From positions 1 to 53,277 of the forward strand of contig CANKOI010000018.1 in assembly GCA_947484175.1 (NCBI GenBank): a stretch of DNA of 53,277 bases, in the 5' to 3' direction. A program made the translations under genes and the position numbers. Under the pieces are notes generated by a model. The model had not been told where the DNA came from. It searched no databases and saw only the letters and a program-made list of their open reading frames with translations. Source of the DNA: Deltaproteobacteria bacterium (GTDB taxonomy: Bacteria > Myxococcota_A > UBA796 > SXON01). Of the stretch, positions 1-8,307 are shown piece by piece (position 1 is the stretch's first letter; each line of letters begins with the position of its first letter).

Positions 1-199
1 CGGTGTCGGTGTCGGCCCCCGTGTCGGTGTCGGCCCCCGTGTCGGTGTCGGCCCCCGTGTCGGTGTCGGCCCCCGTGTCGGTGTCGGCCCCCGTGTCGGT
101 GGCCGAGTCCCCGGCGGTGTCTGCGGAGTCGCTGGGAGGGAGGGCCGTGTCGACGAGGATCGGGGGCAGACAGCCCGCAAGGAACAGGAGCGAGATCAT
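1..199 (-). CDS. Lipoprotein with DTDTGA tandem repeat (5' part only)
   Basis: Only the first 66 codons lie in the window; the gene runs off the left edge. The start is the ATG at 199-197, giving MISLLFLAGC followed by a Pro-rich stretch. That is a very short signal peptide ending in a lipobox (LAGC), so the protein is predicted to be lipid-anchored. From about residue 26 it is Asp/Ser/Thr-rich, and it then becomes a tandem DTDTGA repeat encoded by perfect 18-base units. Acidic, low-complexity linkers of this kind commonly follow the lipid anchor in surface lipoproteins of myxobacteria-like organisms. No domain is visible in the part present, so the function is unknown. The opposite-strand open frame over the same bases reads SVSAPV repeats and is a shadow. 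Confidence 0.75.
   Translation of the reverse strand, partial: MISLLFLAGCLPPILVDTALPPSDSADTAGDSATDTGADTDTGADTDTGADTDTGADTDTGADTDT
3..92. repeat. 18-bp perfect tandem repeat, five copies
   Basis: The unit gtgtcggtgtcggccccc occurs five times without a mismatch from position 3 to 92. A sixth, diverged unit follows at 93-110. The array continues toward the left edge, so the true copy number is unknown. The unit is a multiple of three and encodes DTDTGA in the minus-strand lipoprotein, so copy-number change would lengthen or shorten the linker without breaking the frame. Confidence 0.9.
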
Positions 200-261
200 G
201 TGCGGATGCGTAGCACAGCCGAGAGGCCCGCGTTGGCGACGGCGGCGGCCTGGGCCTGCGT

Positions 262-672
262 CTATCCCTCCCCGTCCACGTACAACCAGCGGCCATCGAC
301 CCGTCGGAAGCGGCTGTGCTCCTCGATGGCGCCGGCCTGCGCGCCGTGCTCGAACCGCGCGCTGAACCGCACGCGCCCACCGTCGTCGCACGTCTCGGCT
401 TCGTGCACCGTGAGCCCCACGAAGTTTACGAGGCGGCAGTAGTTGTGAAGCTCATCGGCCCACGCGCTCGCGTCCGCGCGGTAGTGCGGCCCGTCGGGGT
501 GGGTCGTGGCCAACACGTACTTCACGTCGCCCGTGGCATACGCGGTGTAGCGCGACCGCATCAGGGCTTCGGGCGTTTCGGCAGGCTCGCCCGCGAGCAG
601 CCGCGCGCAACAGGACTTGAAACGCCGCCCCGTGCCGCAGGGGCAGGGGGCGTTCCGACCCACTCGCCTCAA
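262..672 (-). CDS. YchJ family SEC-C zinc-motif protein
   Basis: A protein of 136 residues. The N-terminus has the SEC-C-type metal motif CPCGTGRRFKSCC (residues 10-22), which binds zinc in this family. A YchJ-like (UPF0225, NTF2-like fold) body follows, with the typical MRSRYTAYATGDVKYVLATT segment and a C-terminal RWLYVDG. The family has no firmly established reaction. The frame opens with TTG at 672, forming a TTGA overlap with the stop of the upstream gene; a GTG nine bases further in (663-661) would give an almost identical protein and cannot be excluded. It sits third in a minus-strand run behind the sulfatase-like gene and a small membrane protein. Confidence 0.85.
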   Translation of the reverse strand: MRRVGRNAPCPCGTGRRFKSCCARLLAGEPAETPEALMRSRYTAYATGDVKYVLATTHPDGPHYRADASAWADELHNYCRLVNFVGLTVHEAETCDDGGRVRFSARFEHGAQAGAIEEHSRFRRVDGRWLYVDGEG

Positions 673-899
673 CGACGCCGGTTCTCTTCTTCGTCTTCTT
701 CCGCGAGCAGCTGCTCACGGGATTTGCCGCCGCGCACGAAAGCGCGGCTGGCCTCGTACCCTTCGTTGAACATGTCCTTCAACCCTGCGTCGGTCTTGCC
801 CTTTTTACGGAGGCGCAGGAGGCCCCAGACCAGCCCGATCACGAAGACGCAGAAGATGCAGCAGCAAAAGCAACCCAGAAGCGAGAGGATGATGGCCAT
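669..899 (-). CDS. Small single-pass membrane protein
   Basis: Encodes 76 residues starting at the ATG at 899-897. Residues 1-28 form one hydrophobic segment with an unusual cysteine cluster (GCFCCCIFC). A basic patch (RLRKKGK) then places the C-terminal part in the cytoplasm, and the tail is strongly charged (LLAEEDEEENRRR). No family is recognised. It lies 32 bases downstream of the sulfatase-like gene and overlaps the YchJ-like gene, so the three are probably cotranscribed. The cysteines in or next to the membrane segment could be acylated or bind metal, but that is inference. Confidence 0.65.
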   Translation of the reverse strand: MAIILSLLGCFCCCIFCVFVIGLVWGLLRLRKKGKTDAGLKDMFNEGYEASRAFVRGGKSREQLLAEEDEEENRRR

Positions 900-931
900 A
901 GCGCAGGTGTAATCCTGAGTCGCGCCCTGCG

Positions 932-2371
932 CTACCTTGCGGGGGGTGGCGCACCCGGAGGCCCCAGTGGGTGCCCCGACGGGTCGATGTACCCGAGCCG
1001 CTCCAGCATCTCGCCGGGCACCATCGGGTTCCCTTGGCCCGGCCCGCGCCCGGCCCGCTGCATCGGTGCCAGAGCCTCGACCGCCTCTTGGTGGGCCTTC
1101 CACTCGGCGTCTGCCGGCCGAGCGCAGTCGCCGTGCAGCTCCTGCGGGTCGGTGGCAAGCGCGTAGGTGCAGGCCGTCCCGTCTGCCTCCCGAATGACTT
1201 TGGTGTCGGCTGTCGTTTGGGAAAAGCGTGGGCCCGGGGTGCCCGGCATCGCCGGAATCCACGGGTCGGTTCGCCCCCAACTCACAGGGGCGCCGCCGCC
1301 CTCTCCCCGCAACACTCCCACCCGCGACGCCCCTTGGAAGGGCGCGGTAGACCCCCACCCCGCCAGTTCCACCACGGTGGGCGCCACGTCAATCAAGTTC
1401 ACGATGCCGTCCACGTCGCCGGAAGGCACGCCGGGCGCCCGCACCCAAAGGGGCACATGCAGCACGTCGTCCCAGAGGACAGAGCGGTGGTTGAACAGGT
1501 AGTTGTGGGCGAAGCTCTCGCCGTGGTCAGCCGTGACCACCGCGATGTCGGTGCCGGCCACCTTCGCAACCAGCGGCGCCAACGCGGCGTCCATCTCGGC
1601 GATTTCTGCGTCGTACAACGCAACGACGTGTTCGAGGTCGCGGGGTGCCGGCGTTCCCTTGCCCTCGCGGTACGGCTCGAGGCTGGCCTCGCTACCGTCG
1701 AGTGAGCCGGTGTAGTCGGGATCGTAGCGCCGCGGATCTTTGGGGGTGTAGGGCAGGTGCGCGTCGAAGAGGTGCACCCACAAGAACCACGGCCCCTCCT
1801 GTTTGGCCAGCCAAGTTGTGGCCAAGCCGACGGTGTCTGCAGCGGGGCGCTCAGTGCTGCCGGTACGCAACTCGTCGTCGTACACGTCGAAGCCGCGACT
1901 CAAGCCGCACGAACCGTCGAGCAGGGTGACGCCCGAGATGAACGCTGCCGTGGAATAGCCCCGCGCTTTGGCGATTTCTGCGAGGGATGGACCTGAGTAC
2001 ACGCTCTGTCCATTTCCCGGAATATTTCCGTGCACCTCGGGTAAAACGCCGCTGAACAGCGCCCAGTGGGACTGCGCGGTCTGGGGAAAATGGGAAAACG
2101 CCCTCTTCACGCGCACCCCGCCGAGGCCGTCGATCACGGGCGTGGCTACACGACCGCCCCACCCCGCGAGGTGGTCGGCCGACACCGTGTCGAGGGTGAT
2201 GAGCAGGATGTTCGGGCCCCCGGTGCCGCCGGCGTTGAACGTTTTTGGGTCGGCCGGCTCGGGCGGCTCGGGCGGCTTGGCCGCTGCGAGGGGCGGGGGG
2301 CCGGGCGGTCGTGTCACCGTCGGCGTGGGCGCCGGGGCTTCGGGCGAGCAGGCGAGCAGCCAGATCAGCAT
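932..2371 (-). CDS. Sulfatase-fold lipoprotein (alkaline phosphatase superfamily)
   Basis: A 479-residue protein that begins MLIWLLACS, a minimal lipoprotein signal, followed by a Pro/Ala-rich linker to about residue 48. The sulfatase fold starts with PNILLITLDTVSADHLAGWG, whose Asp is a metal ligand. It contains the HLFDAHLPY segment and the late metal site TADHGES followed by a DDVLHVPLWVR stretch, all typical of sulfatases. At the nucleophile position, where arylsulfatases have Cys/Ser-x-Pro-x-Arg, this protein reads QTAQSHWALFSG. There is no formylglycine-forming Cys or Ser in the expected place, so a Thr nucleophile (phosphatase or phosphotransferase chemistry) is more likely than sulfate-ester hydrolysis. 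It is divergent from the plus-strand lipoprotein gene, with only 40 bases between starts. Substrate unknown. Confidence 0.85.
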   Translation of the reverse strand: MLIWLLACSPEAPAPTPTVTRPPGPPPLAAAKPPEPPEPADPKTFNAGGTGGPNILLITLDTVSADHLAGWGGRVATPVIDGLGGVRVKRAFSHFPQTAQSHWALFSGVLPEVHGNIPGNGQSVYSGPSLAEIAKARGYSTAAFISGVTLLDGSCGLSRGFDVYDDELRTGSTERPAADTVGLATTWLAKQEGPWFLWVHLFDAHLPYTPKDPRRYDPDYTGSLDGSEASLEPYREGKGTPAPRDLEHVVALYDAEIAEMDAALAPLVAKVAGTDIAVVTADHGESFAHNYLFNHRSVLWDDVLHVPLWVRAPGVPSGDVDGIVNLIDVAPTVVELAGWGSTAPFQGASRVGVLRGEGGGAPVSWGRTDPWIPAMPGTPGPRFSQTTADTKVIREADGTACTYALATDPQELHGDCARPADAEWKAHQEAVEALAPMQRAGRGPGQGNPMVPGEMLERLGYIDPSGHPLGPPGAPPPAR

Positions 2372-2411
2372 GCCCCCGCTCGTAACGCCGGCGGGCGGCT
2401 ACATTCCAAGA

Positions 2412-3797
2412 ATGTGGTTCCTGCTCCTCGCCTGCGGCTCGGCGCCCCCCGCGCCGTCCACTTCGCAGGTCGGCCCCGCCGGCCCGCCGCCTGCCGGCGC
2501 CCGCCCGCCGGGGCCTCCCGGCGGGCCTGGCGGCCCGCCGGGCAGCCTCGTGATCCCGGTCGACGACCCGCTCTGGGGCCAGCTTTCGGGCCTGTTGAAC
2601 GAGCCCCACGGCTACGGCGAGGCCACCTGGGATGATGTGCGCATGCGAGTGGTGGGGCATGTGGCGGTGCTCGGCCGCGACCGCGCTCGCCGGGCCGTGG
2701 CCGCGGGGGATTGGGCAGGCTGCGCCGCCGCCTACACCGACAGCGCCGTGCGCATGGATGCCTTGCAGCTCAGCGGTTCTTCTGGCCCGCCGATCCGCAC
2801 CGCCCTCGCCGCGGCGGCACGCCGGGATGCAGGGTTCTGCGACGCTTTGGGGGGCGGCGCGGTTCCGCCCGTGGGCGGCGGCACGGTCGCACCCCTCCGC
2901 GCCCGCTGGGTGCAGCTCGTGGTGCGCGCCGGTCGCGGGGAGGACGTGCGCGCCGACGCTGACCAGCTCGCGGCCGACGCCCGGGCCATCGAGGCTCCTG
3001 CCCTCGACCTCGCGGCGTTCGAGGACTTCGAGGCGCGCCACCGGCTGCGTGTGCGGCTGGTGGAGGCCTGGGCCGACGCGGTGTCTCCCTTCACCCCCAC
3101 CGAACCCTTCGACTACTGGACCGCCGCCGAGGTGCCGCGCCAGTCCGCGGGAATCGCCGCGGCTTCCGCCGCGCTGGCCGGCGGCGCTTCGCCCGACGTC
3201 CGCGCCGCGGACGCCCTCGTCGCCTCGCCGCTGCCCCCCTACAGCGCCGACGAACTCGGCTCGCTCGTGACCGGGGACTCCTTGGTGGACACGCTTGGTT
3301 TTGCGGGACCCAAGGCCATCGGGACGCTCGCAAAACTGGGCAGCGCCGATGCCGCGCACCGCCCATGGCTGGAGTCGACCGCCGCCGCCTTGCAAGCAGC
3401 CTTGCCCGCGGCGGTCCCGGCGCTGGTGGCGGAGCGCGCCGCAGAGTTGGATGCCCAACCGGGCGGCATCCGGTACTACGCGATCAAACAACTGAGGAAC
3501 ACCGCGGTGCGTCATCTTGCGAGCGGTGGACATTTCACGGAGGCGCTCGCCGTCCTCGCGGCGAACCAACCGCTGCACGCGCAGGATTGGGCCTGCCCCG
3601 ACCGCGCCGCGATTCTGCTGGCCATGCAGGGCAGGCTCGAGCTGCTCGCAGGGCTACCCACCGCGGAGGCCACGCTGGATCGAGGGCTGGCCGAGGTGGA
3701 CAGCTTCCTCGCGCACGTCGCCAGAGTGGAGAAGGAGCGTCCGGCCGCGCCGCGATTCACCCCTGCCCACGATTCCCGAGGAACCGGGCCGCCGTGA
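2412..3797 (+). CDS. Predicted lipoprotein of unknown function
   Basis: A 461-residue protein starting at the ATG at 2412 (MWFLLLACGS), a short lipoprotein signal with an LLAC lipobox. A Gly/Pro-rich linker of roughly 35 residues follows, then a long Ala/Leu-rich, probably all-helical region with few cysteines. The composition resembles tetratricopeptide-like solenoids, but no clean repeat register was found and no family is recognised. The start is set by the lipobox; the same frame is open further upstream but there it lies antisense to the sulfatase-like gene. The stop overlaps a GTG codon of the next gene (GTGA), which suggests translational coupling and a shared surface role. Confidence 0.7.
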   Translation: MWFLLLACGSAPPAPSTSQVGPAGPPPAGARPPGPPGGPGGPPGSLVIPVDDPLWGQLSGLLNEPHGYGEATWDDVRMRVVGHVAVLGRDRARRAVAAGDWAGCAAAYTDSAVRMDALQLSGSSGPPIRTALAAAARRDAGFCDALGGGAVPPVGGGTVAPLRARWVQLVVRAGRGEDVRADADQLAADARAIEAPALDLAAFEDFEARHRLRVRLVEAWADAVSPFTPTEPFDYWTAAEVPRQSAGIAAASAALAGGASPDVRAADALVASPLPPYSADELGSLVTGDSLVDTLGFAGPKAIGTLAKLGSADAAHRPWLESTAAALQAALPAAVPALVAERAAELDAQPGGIRYYAIKQLRNTAVRHLASGGHFTEALAVLAANQPLHAQDWACPDRAAILLAMQGRLELLAGLPTAEATLDRGLAEVDSFLAHVARVEKERPAAPRFTPAHDSRGTGPP

Positions 3798-5587
3798 ATC
3801 GCCCGCATTATGTCTCGCTGATGCGCTGTCTCCCGCCCACGCTGCTGTTGCTCGCATGCAACGACTACGAGCTGAGCGAAAATCGCATGCCGGTCGGCGA
3901 CGACGTCACGTGTGACGCTGACGACACTCCCGCCCCTACTCATGTGGCGCAGAACGACGCCTGCGTGCGCGGTCCGGTCCTCGGGAGCTTCAACCCCGTG
4001 GTGGAGTGGCAGTGGAATCAGAACCCGGTTTATCCGGGGTACGACGACCTGATGAGCACCCCCGCGGTGGGGGACATCAACGGCGATGGCATGCCGGAAG
4101 TGGTGTTCACCAGCTTTGCGGGCGGGGCGTATACGTCGGCCGGAACGCTCACCGCGGTGAACGGCGCGACGGGCGCGACGCTCTGGAGCGCCGCCCCGGG
4201 CCTGTACGCTTCTGCGGGCGTGGCCCTCGGCGACCTCGATGGGGACGGGCTCCCTGAAGTGTGCACGGCAGGAACGGCGGCGGCCGTGGTGTGTTTCGAC
4301 GGGGCCGGCAACGTGCGCTGGCAGGCCGGGGTCGAGCCTTCGTACGTCGGCTCGCCCGCCATCGCCGACCTCGACGGCGACGGGCTCGCGGAGGTGATCC
4401 TCGGGCGGCAGGTGTTCAACTCCGACGGCAGCGTGCGCTGGGTGGGCGCCGCGGGCGTGGGGTACAGCCTGAGCTTCGCCGCGGACATTGACAATGACCC
4501 CGCGTTGGAGGTCGTCGCGGGAAACACCGTCTACGACACCGATGGCACCGTGTTGTGGACGAGCTCGGGCTTTGACGGAATGCCGGCGGTGGGCGACTTC
4601 GACGACGATGGCCGGGCCGAGGTGGTGACCACGGGCAACGGCACCGTGACCCTCACCAACGGCGATGGGGTCGTGCTCTGGTCGGTAGCCGTGCCCGGCG
4701 GCGGGGGGGGCGGGCCGCCGACGGTCGCCGACTTCGATGCCGACGGCGCCCCGGAGATTGGCGTGGCCGGGGCCTACGCCTACAGCGTGCTCGAAGGGGA
4801 TGGGAGCGTGCGCTGGTCGATGCCCGTTCAGGACTACTCCAGCTCCGTGACGGGCAGCTCGGTGTTTGACTTCGAGAGCGATGGCGCGGCCGAGGTGGTG
4901 TACGCCGACGAGGTGACCCTCTGGGTGTTCGACGGCTCAACGGGTGCTGTGGAGTTGGCCGTGGATGGCCACGCCAGCGGCACGCTCTACGAATACCCCC
5001 TGATCGTGGACGTGGACGCTGACGGCAGCTCGGAGATCGTGCTCGCCTCGAACAACTACGCCTTCGAGGGCTGGAACGGAATCACCGTGATCGGCGACGT
5101 CGACTCGAGTTGGGCGGCGAGTCGGCCGGTGTGGAACCAATTTGCGTACTCGATCACCAACGTGAATGACGACCTGTCCATCCCCACCACCCCCGAGAAG
5201 AACTGGCTGAGCTGGAACAACTTTCGAGCGGGGGGCACCCTCGACGGGCCCGCGAATTGGCTCGCCGACCTCACGGTGGCCGGGATGGAAGTGTGCAGCG
5301 ACACGTGCAGCGAGGGCATGGGCTCCTTCTACGTTTTGGTGGACAACCGAGGGCTCGCGACGGCGCGGGACTTTCTGGTGGAGGTGGTGGACGGAAATGG
5401 GTACATCGCGGACGGTGAACGCGTGGCGAGCCTAGACGGTGGCGAGCAGGTCGTACTCGGCCCCTACGCACTGGCGCGGAGCGACTGGAAAGGCGGCGTC
5501 TACGCGCGGGTAGATGGCACCGCGGACGCGGAGGAGTGCGACGAGGACAACCAGCGGAGCGCCGTGATCGCTTGGCCCTGCGAGTAG
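3794..5587 (+). CDS. FG-GAP/VCBS beta-propeller lipoprotein with CARDB-like C-terminus
   Basis: About 597 residues. The GTG at 3794 overlaps the previous stop and has GAGGA about 12 bases upstream; the ATG at 3821 (MRCLPPTLLLLAC) is an alternative. Both give a lipobox LLAC. The body carries at least seven Asp-rich calcium-type loops of the FG-GAP/VCBS kind, such as DINGDGMPEVV, DLDGDGLPEV, DLDGDGLAEVI, DFDDDGRAEVV, DFDADGAPEIG and DVDADGSSEIV. That predicts an integrin-alpha-like seven- or eight-bladed propeller binding calcium. The last 110 residues (from NWLADLTVAGMEVC) look like a CARDB-type beta-sandwich with paired cysteines. An extracellular or outer-surface adhesive role is likely but not shown. 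Confidence 0.85.
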   Translation: MNRPHYVSLMRCLPPTLLLLACNDYELSENRMPVGDDVTCDADDTPAPTHVAQNDACVRGPVLGSFNPVVEWQWNQNPVYPGYDDLMSTPAVGDINGDGMPEVVFTSFAGGAYTSAGTLTAVNGATGATLWSAAPGLYASAGVALGDLDGDGLPEVCTAGTAAAVVCFDGAGNVRWQAGVEPSYVGSPAIADLDGDGLAEVILGRQVFNSDGSVRWVGAAGVGYSLSFAADIDNDPALEVVAGNTVYDTDGTVLWTSSGFDGMPAVGDFDDDGRAEVVTTGNGTVTLTNGDGVVLWSVAVPGGGGGGPPTVADFDADGAPEIGVAGAYAYSVLEGDGSVRWSMPVQDYSSSVTGSSVFDFESDGAAEVVYADEVTLWVFDGSTGAVELAVDGHASGTLYEYPLIVDVDADGSSEIVLASNNYAFEGWNGITVIGDVDSSWAASRPVWNQFAYSITNVNDDLSIPTTPEKNWLSWNNFRAGGTLDGPANWLADLTVAGMEVCSDTCSEGMGSFYVLVDNRGLATARDFLVEVVDGNGYIADGERVASLDGGEQVVLGPYALARSDWKGGVYARVDGTADAEECDEDNQRSAVIAWPCE

Positions 5588-5589
5588 GC

Positions 5590-6327
5590 ATGCGGGTGCT
5601 CGTCGTGGGCGCGCGGGGGCTCGTAGGTTCGGCGCTCGTTCGGGCGGGCGCGGCGCACGGGTGGGTGGGGCTCGACCGGGCGGCTTGTGATGTGACGGAC
5701 GCCGCGCAGCGGGAGGCGGCGCTGAAACGCTATCGGCCCGATGCCGTCGTATTTGCAGCGGGATTCACCGACGTGGACGGCGCGGCGCTCAGTCCCGCGA
5801 GCGCCGGAGTGAACGCCCAAGCGCCCGGCGAGTGGGCGCGCGAGGTGGAGACGTGGTTTTTCTCAAGCAATTTCGTGTTCGACGGGCCGGGGCCCCACGA
5901 CCCGACGGCCCGCCCGCGGCCGGGGTCGGTGTACGCTGAGCAGAAGGTGGCTGGGGAGGAAGCCGTGCTGGCTGCGCGGGGGCACGTCGTGCGGGTGGGC
6001 TGGGTGTACGGGCCGGGCGGGCGGACGTTCGCCAGCACCGTGGCGGCTCGACTCGGGCGGGGCGAGACCGTTCGCGCCACCCACGATGTGCTGGTTCAGC
6101 CCACGCACGCCGACTACGTGGCGAACGCGATGCTGGCGCTCCCACGGGGAGTCACGCACCTCGCCGGCCGTGCCGAGACGAGCTGGTACGGCTTCGCTCT
6201 CGCCGTGCACGCGCGCGTGGGCTCAGGGCGCGTGGAGCCCGTGCGCGCCGACCAGCTTGGGCTCGGCCCCCGGCCCCGCGACGCTCGCCTCGCTCCGGCC
6301 TTGCTCCCCGGCTGTTGGGAGCGTTAG
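5590..6327 (+). CDS. RmlD-like NAD(P)-dependent sugar reductase
   Basis: A 245-residue short-chain/extended Rossmann protein starting at the ATG at 5590, two bases after the upstream stop. The nucleotide-binding loop is GARGLVGSALV near the N-terminus. The active-site region reads SSNFVFDG, and the catalytic Tyr-x3-Lys is YAEQK. This is the pattern of dTDP-4-dehydrorhamnose reductase, which makes dTDP-L-rhamnose from the 4-keto intermediate. It is shorter than typical RmlD (about 290-300 residues), and no rmlA, rmlB or rmlC gene is nearby. A related activity on another nucleotide sugar is therefore equally possible. Confidence 0.8.
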   Translation: MRVLVVGARGLVGSALVRAGAAHGWVGLDRAACDVTDAAQREAALKRYRPDAVVFAAGFTDVDGAALSPASAGVNAQAPGEWAREVETWFFSSNFVFDGPGPHDPTARPRPGSVYAEQKVAGEEAVLAARGHVVRVGWVYGPGGRTFASTVAARLGRGETVRATHDVLVQPTHADYVANAMLALPRGVTHLAGRAETSWYGFALAVHARVGSGRVEPVRADQLGLGPRPRDARLAPALLPGCWER

Positions 6328-6337
6328 CGGCCCCACC

Positions 6338-7348
6338 ATGCGCTACCGCGTCACGCTCATCGAAGGGGATGGCATCGGGCCGGAGGTGACGGCCGCCACC
6401 TGCAGGATTCTCCACGCGGCGGGGGCGCCGATCGACTGGGAGCCGCAGCCCGCGGGCGGGCTGGCGATGGAGCAGTTCGGCGTGCCGATGCCCGAGGTCA
6501 CGCTGGAGAGCATCCGTCGGAATCGGCTCGGCCTGAAGGGTCCGTTGATGACGCCGAAGGGGGGCGGCTTTCGGAGCGCGAACGTGGCGCTGCGGCAGGA
6601 GCTCGATCTCTACGTGGGGCTCCGGCCCGTTCGCTCCCTCCCCAACGTGCCGGGCGCATGGGCGGGTCTTGACCTCGTGCTCTTCCGCGAGAACACCGAG
6701 GACCTGTACGCGGGCATCGAGCACGAGGTGACGCCGGGCACGGTGGTGTCGATGAAGACGAGCACCCGCGCCGCCGGGGAGCGCATCGCCTCCTGGGCCT
6801 ACGAACACATGCGCTACCGTGGCCGCCGCAAGATTCACTGCTGCCACAAGGCGGCCGTGAACCCGCTGGCCGACGGCGCCTTCCTCAACGCGTTCCGAGC
6901 CGTGGGAGCCGCCTACCCGTTTATCGAACAGCTCGACATGGGCGTCGACAGCCTGTCGTTGATGTTGCCCCTCGACCCAAGTCAGTTCGACGTCCTGCTG
7001 CTCCAGAACCTCTACGGCGACATCCTCAGCGACCTCTGTGCGGGCCTGGCGGGAGGGCTGGGGGTCGTTCCGGGTGCCAATATCGGGAGCCGCGCAGCCG
7101 TATTCGAAGCCGTTCACGGCACGGCGCCCGACATCGCGGGGCAGGGCAAGGCCAACCCGCTGGCCTTGCTGCTCTCGGCCAACATGCTGCTCGAACACGT
7201 CGGTGAGTGGAAGATCGCCACGCGGATCGAGCGCGCCGTGTGGCGGGTTTTGGCGGCGGGCGAACACCTCACCGGCGACCTTGGCGGGCGCGCCGGAACC
7301 GAGGAATTCACCGATGCGGTGATTCGGTCCCTCGGGGAGTCCACATGA
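6338..7348 (+). CDS. NAD-dependent isocitrate dehydrogenase family, catalytic-type subunit
   Basis: A 336-residue member of the isocitrate/isopropylmalate dehydrogenase family. By family knowledge these enzymes oxidise a 2-hydroxy acid and decarboxylate it using NAD or NADP and a divalent metal. All expected active-site residues are present: Ser80, Asn82, Arg86 and Arg96 (GFRSANVALR followed by GLRPVRS), Arg117 and Tyr124 (FRENTEDLYAG), Lys171, and the metal aspartates in NLYGDILSDLCAG. The cofactor loop is HGTAPDIAG; its Asp-Ile is the NAD-type signature. The sequence resembles the NAD-IDH/IDH3 branch more than NADP-IDH or LeuB. It overlaps the next gene by ATGA, and that gene is a diverged paralog. 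Substrate (isocitrate versus a homolog) is inferred. Confidence 0.88.
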   Translation: MRYRVTLIEGDGIGPEVTAATCRILHAAGAPIDWEPQPAGGLAMEQFGVPMPEVTLESIRRNRLGLKGPLMTPKGGGFRSANVALRQELDLYVGLRPVRSLPNVPGAWAGLDLVLFRENTEDLYAGIEHEVTPGTVVSMKTSTRAAGERIASWAYEHMRYRGRRKIHCCHKAAVNPLADGAFLNAFRAVGAAYPFIEQLDMGVDSLSLMLPLDPSQFDVLLLQNLYGDILSDLCAGLAGGLGVVPGANIGSRAAVFEAVHGTAPDIAGQGKANPLALLLSANMLLEHVGEWKIATRIERAVWRVLAAGEHLTGDLGGRAGTEEFTDAVIRSLGEST

Positions 7349-8298
7349 TCGTGACGTTGATCCCGGGGAGCGGCGTGGGGCCGCAGGTGTGCGGGGTGGT
7401 GCGCGCGGCGGTCGAAAAGCTTGGCGCGGACGTGCAGTGGGACGAGCACAACGAGCTCGAACCGGCGGTCGAGTCGGCGAAGCGCACCGGGCGGGTGCTC
7501 AAGGGGAAGTGGGAGGCGACCGTGCAGGCGGGCCGGCTTCCGCCCTCCGTGGCCTTCCGCAAGGCGCTGGGAATTCACACGATCGTTCGGCATGTCGTGA
7601 ACCTGCCGGGGCTCCCCGCGCGTGCACAAGGCGTGGACATCCGCATCTTCCGCGAGGCCAGCGAGGACATTTACGCGGGATTCGAACACCGCAGCGCGGA
7701 CGGCGTTTTCGAGACCGTCAAAGTCACGACCCGCGCCGCGTGTGAGCGCATCCACCGTGAGGCGTTCATCTGGGCCTCGCAGCACGGCCGTAAGCGCGTA
7801 ACGACGGTGCACAAAGCGAACATCCTCAAGAAGGCCGACGGCATGTTTCTCGCGGTGGGCCGCGAGGTGGCGGCGGACTTCCCCACCTTGCGACACGACG
7901 ACGTCATCGTCGATGCGCTCTGCATGCAGCTTGTCCGCTGGCCGCAGTCCTTCGACGTTCTGGTGGCGGGCAACCTCTTTGGTGACATCGTGAGCGATGT
8001 GGCCGCCGGGATGGCGGGCGGCGTGACGGTGGCATGCGGTGTGGCCTATGGCCCTGGCGTGAAGGTGTTCGAGAGCCCTCACGGCACGCGCGTGGGCGTG
8101 GTGGGTCCCGACGGTGCCAACCCCTTCCCGATGCTGGGACTCACTGTCGATCTGCTGCGCGACGCCGGTCAGATCGAGGCTGCCGGCCGCCTGCGCGCTG
8201 CGTGCATCACCCTTCTCCAGGCCGGCATGCACCCCTCCGACATGGGCGGGACTGCCCGGTGCTCCGACGTGTGTACGGCGCTGCTCGCGGCGCTGTGA
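7345..8298 (+). CDS. Diverged isocitrate dehydrogenase paralog, possible non-catalytic subunit
   Basis: A 317-residue protein whose ATG at 7345 overlaps the upstream stop. The family core is clear: FREASEDIYAGFEH, HKANILKKADGMFL and NLFGDIVSDVAAG, so the Tyr, Lys and metal aspartates remain. Aligned by spacing from the shared LP motif, the Ser and Asn that contact the substrate in the neighbour are Pro66 and Ser68 here (RLPPSVAFRKAL). The cofactor loop HGTAPDI is replaced by HGTRVGV, without the NAD-binding Asp. Loss of those sites in a tandem paralog parallels the regulatory subunits of eukaryotic NAD-IDH. A heteromer with the preceding gene product is likely; an independent enzyme with another substrate is the alternative. 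Confidence 0.8.
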   Translation: MIVTLIPGSGVGPQVCGVVRAAVEKLGADVQWDEHNELEPAVESAKRTGRVLKGKWEATVQAGRLPPSVAFRKALGIHTIVRHVVNLPGLPARAQGVDIRIFREASEDIYAGFEHRSADGVFETVKVTTRAACERIHREAFIWASQHGRKRVTTVHKANILKKADGMFLAVGREVAADFPTLRHDDVIVDALCMQLVRWPQSFDVLVAGNLFGDIVSDVAAGMAGGVTVACGVAYGPGVKVFESPHGTRVGVVGPDGANPFPMLGLTVDLLRDAGQIEAAGRLRAACITLLQAGMHPSDMGGTARCSDVCTALLAAL

Positions 8299-8307
8299 GC
8301 GGTCAGC

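Noticed and set aside
3..110. Possible CRISPR array at the left edge
   Set aside because: The repeats are directly abutting 18-base units without spacers and lie in a coding frame.
3..365. Plus-strand open frame with SVSAPV repeats at the left edge
   Set aside because: It is the antisense reading of the DTDTGA repeat; the minus strand has a lipoprotein signal and fits the strand of its neighbours.
1851..3578. Open minus-strand frame of 575 codons across 1851-3578
   Set aside because: It overlaps two real genes on opposite strands, is Arg/Gly-rich and shows no domain; it is a shadow.
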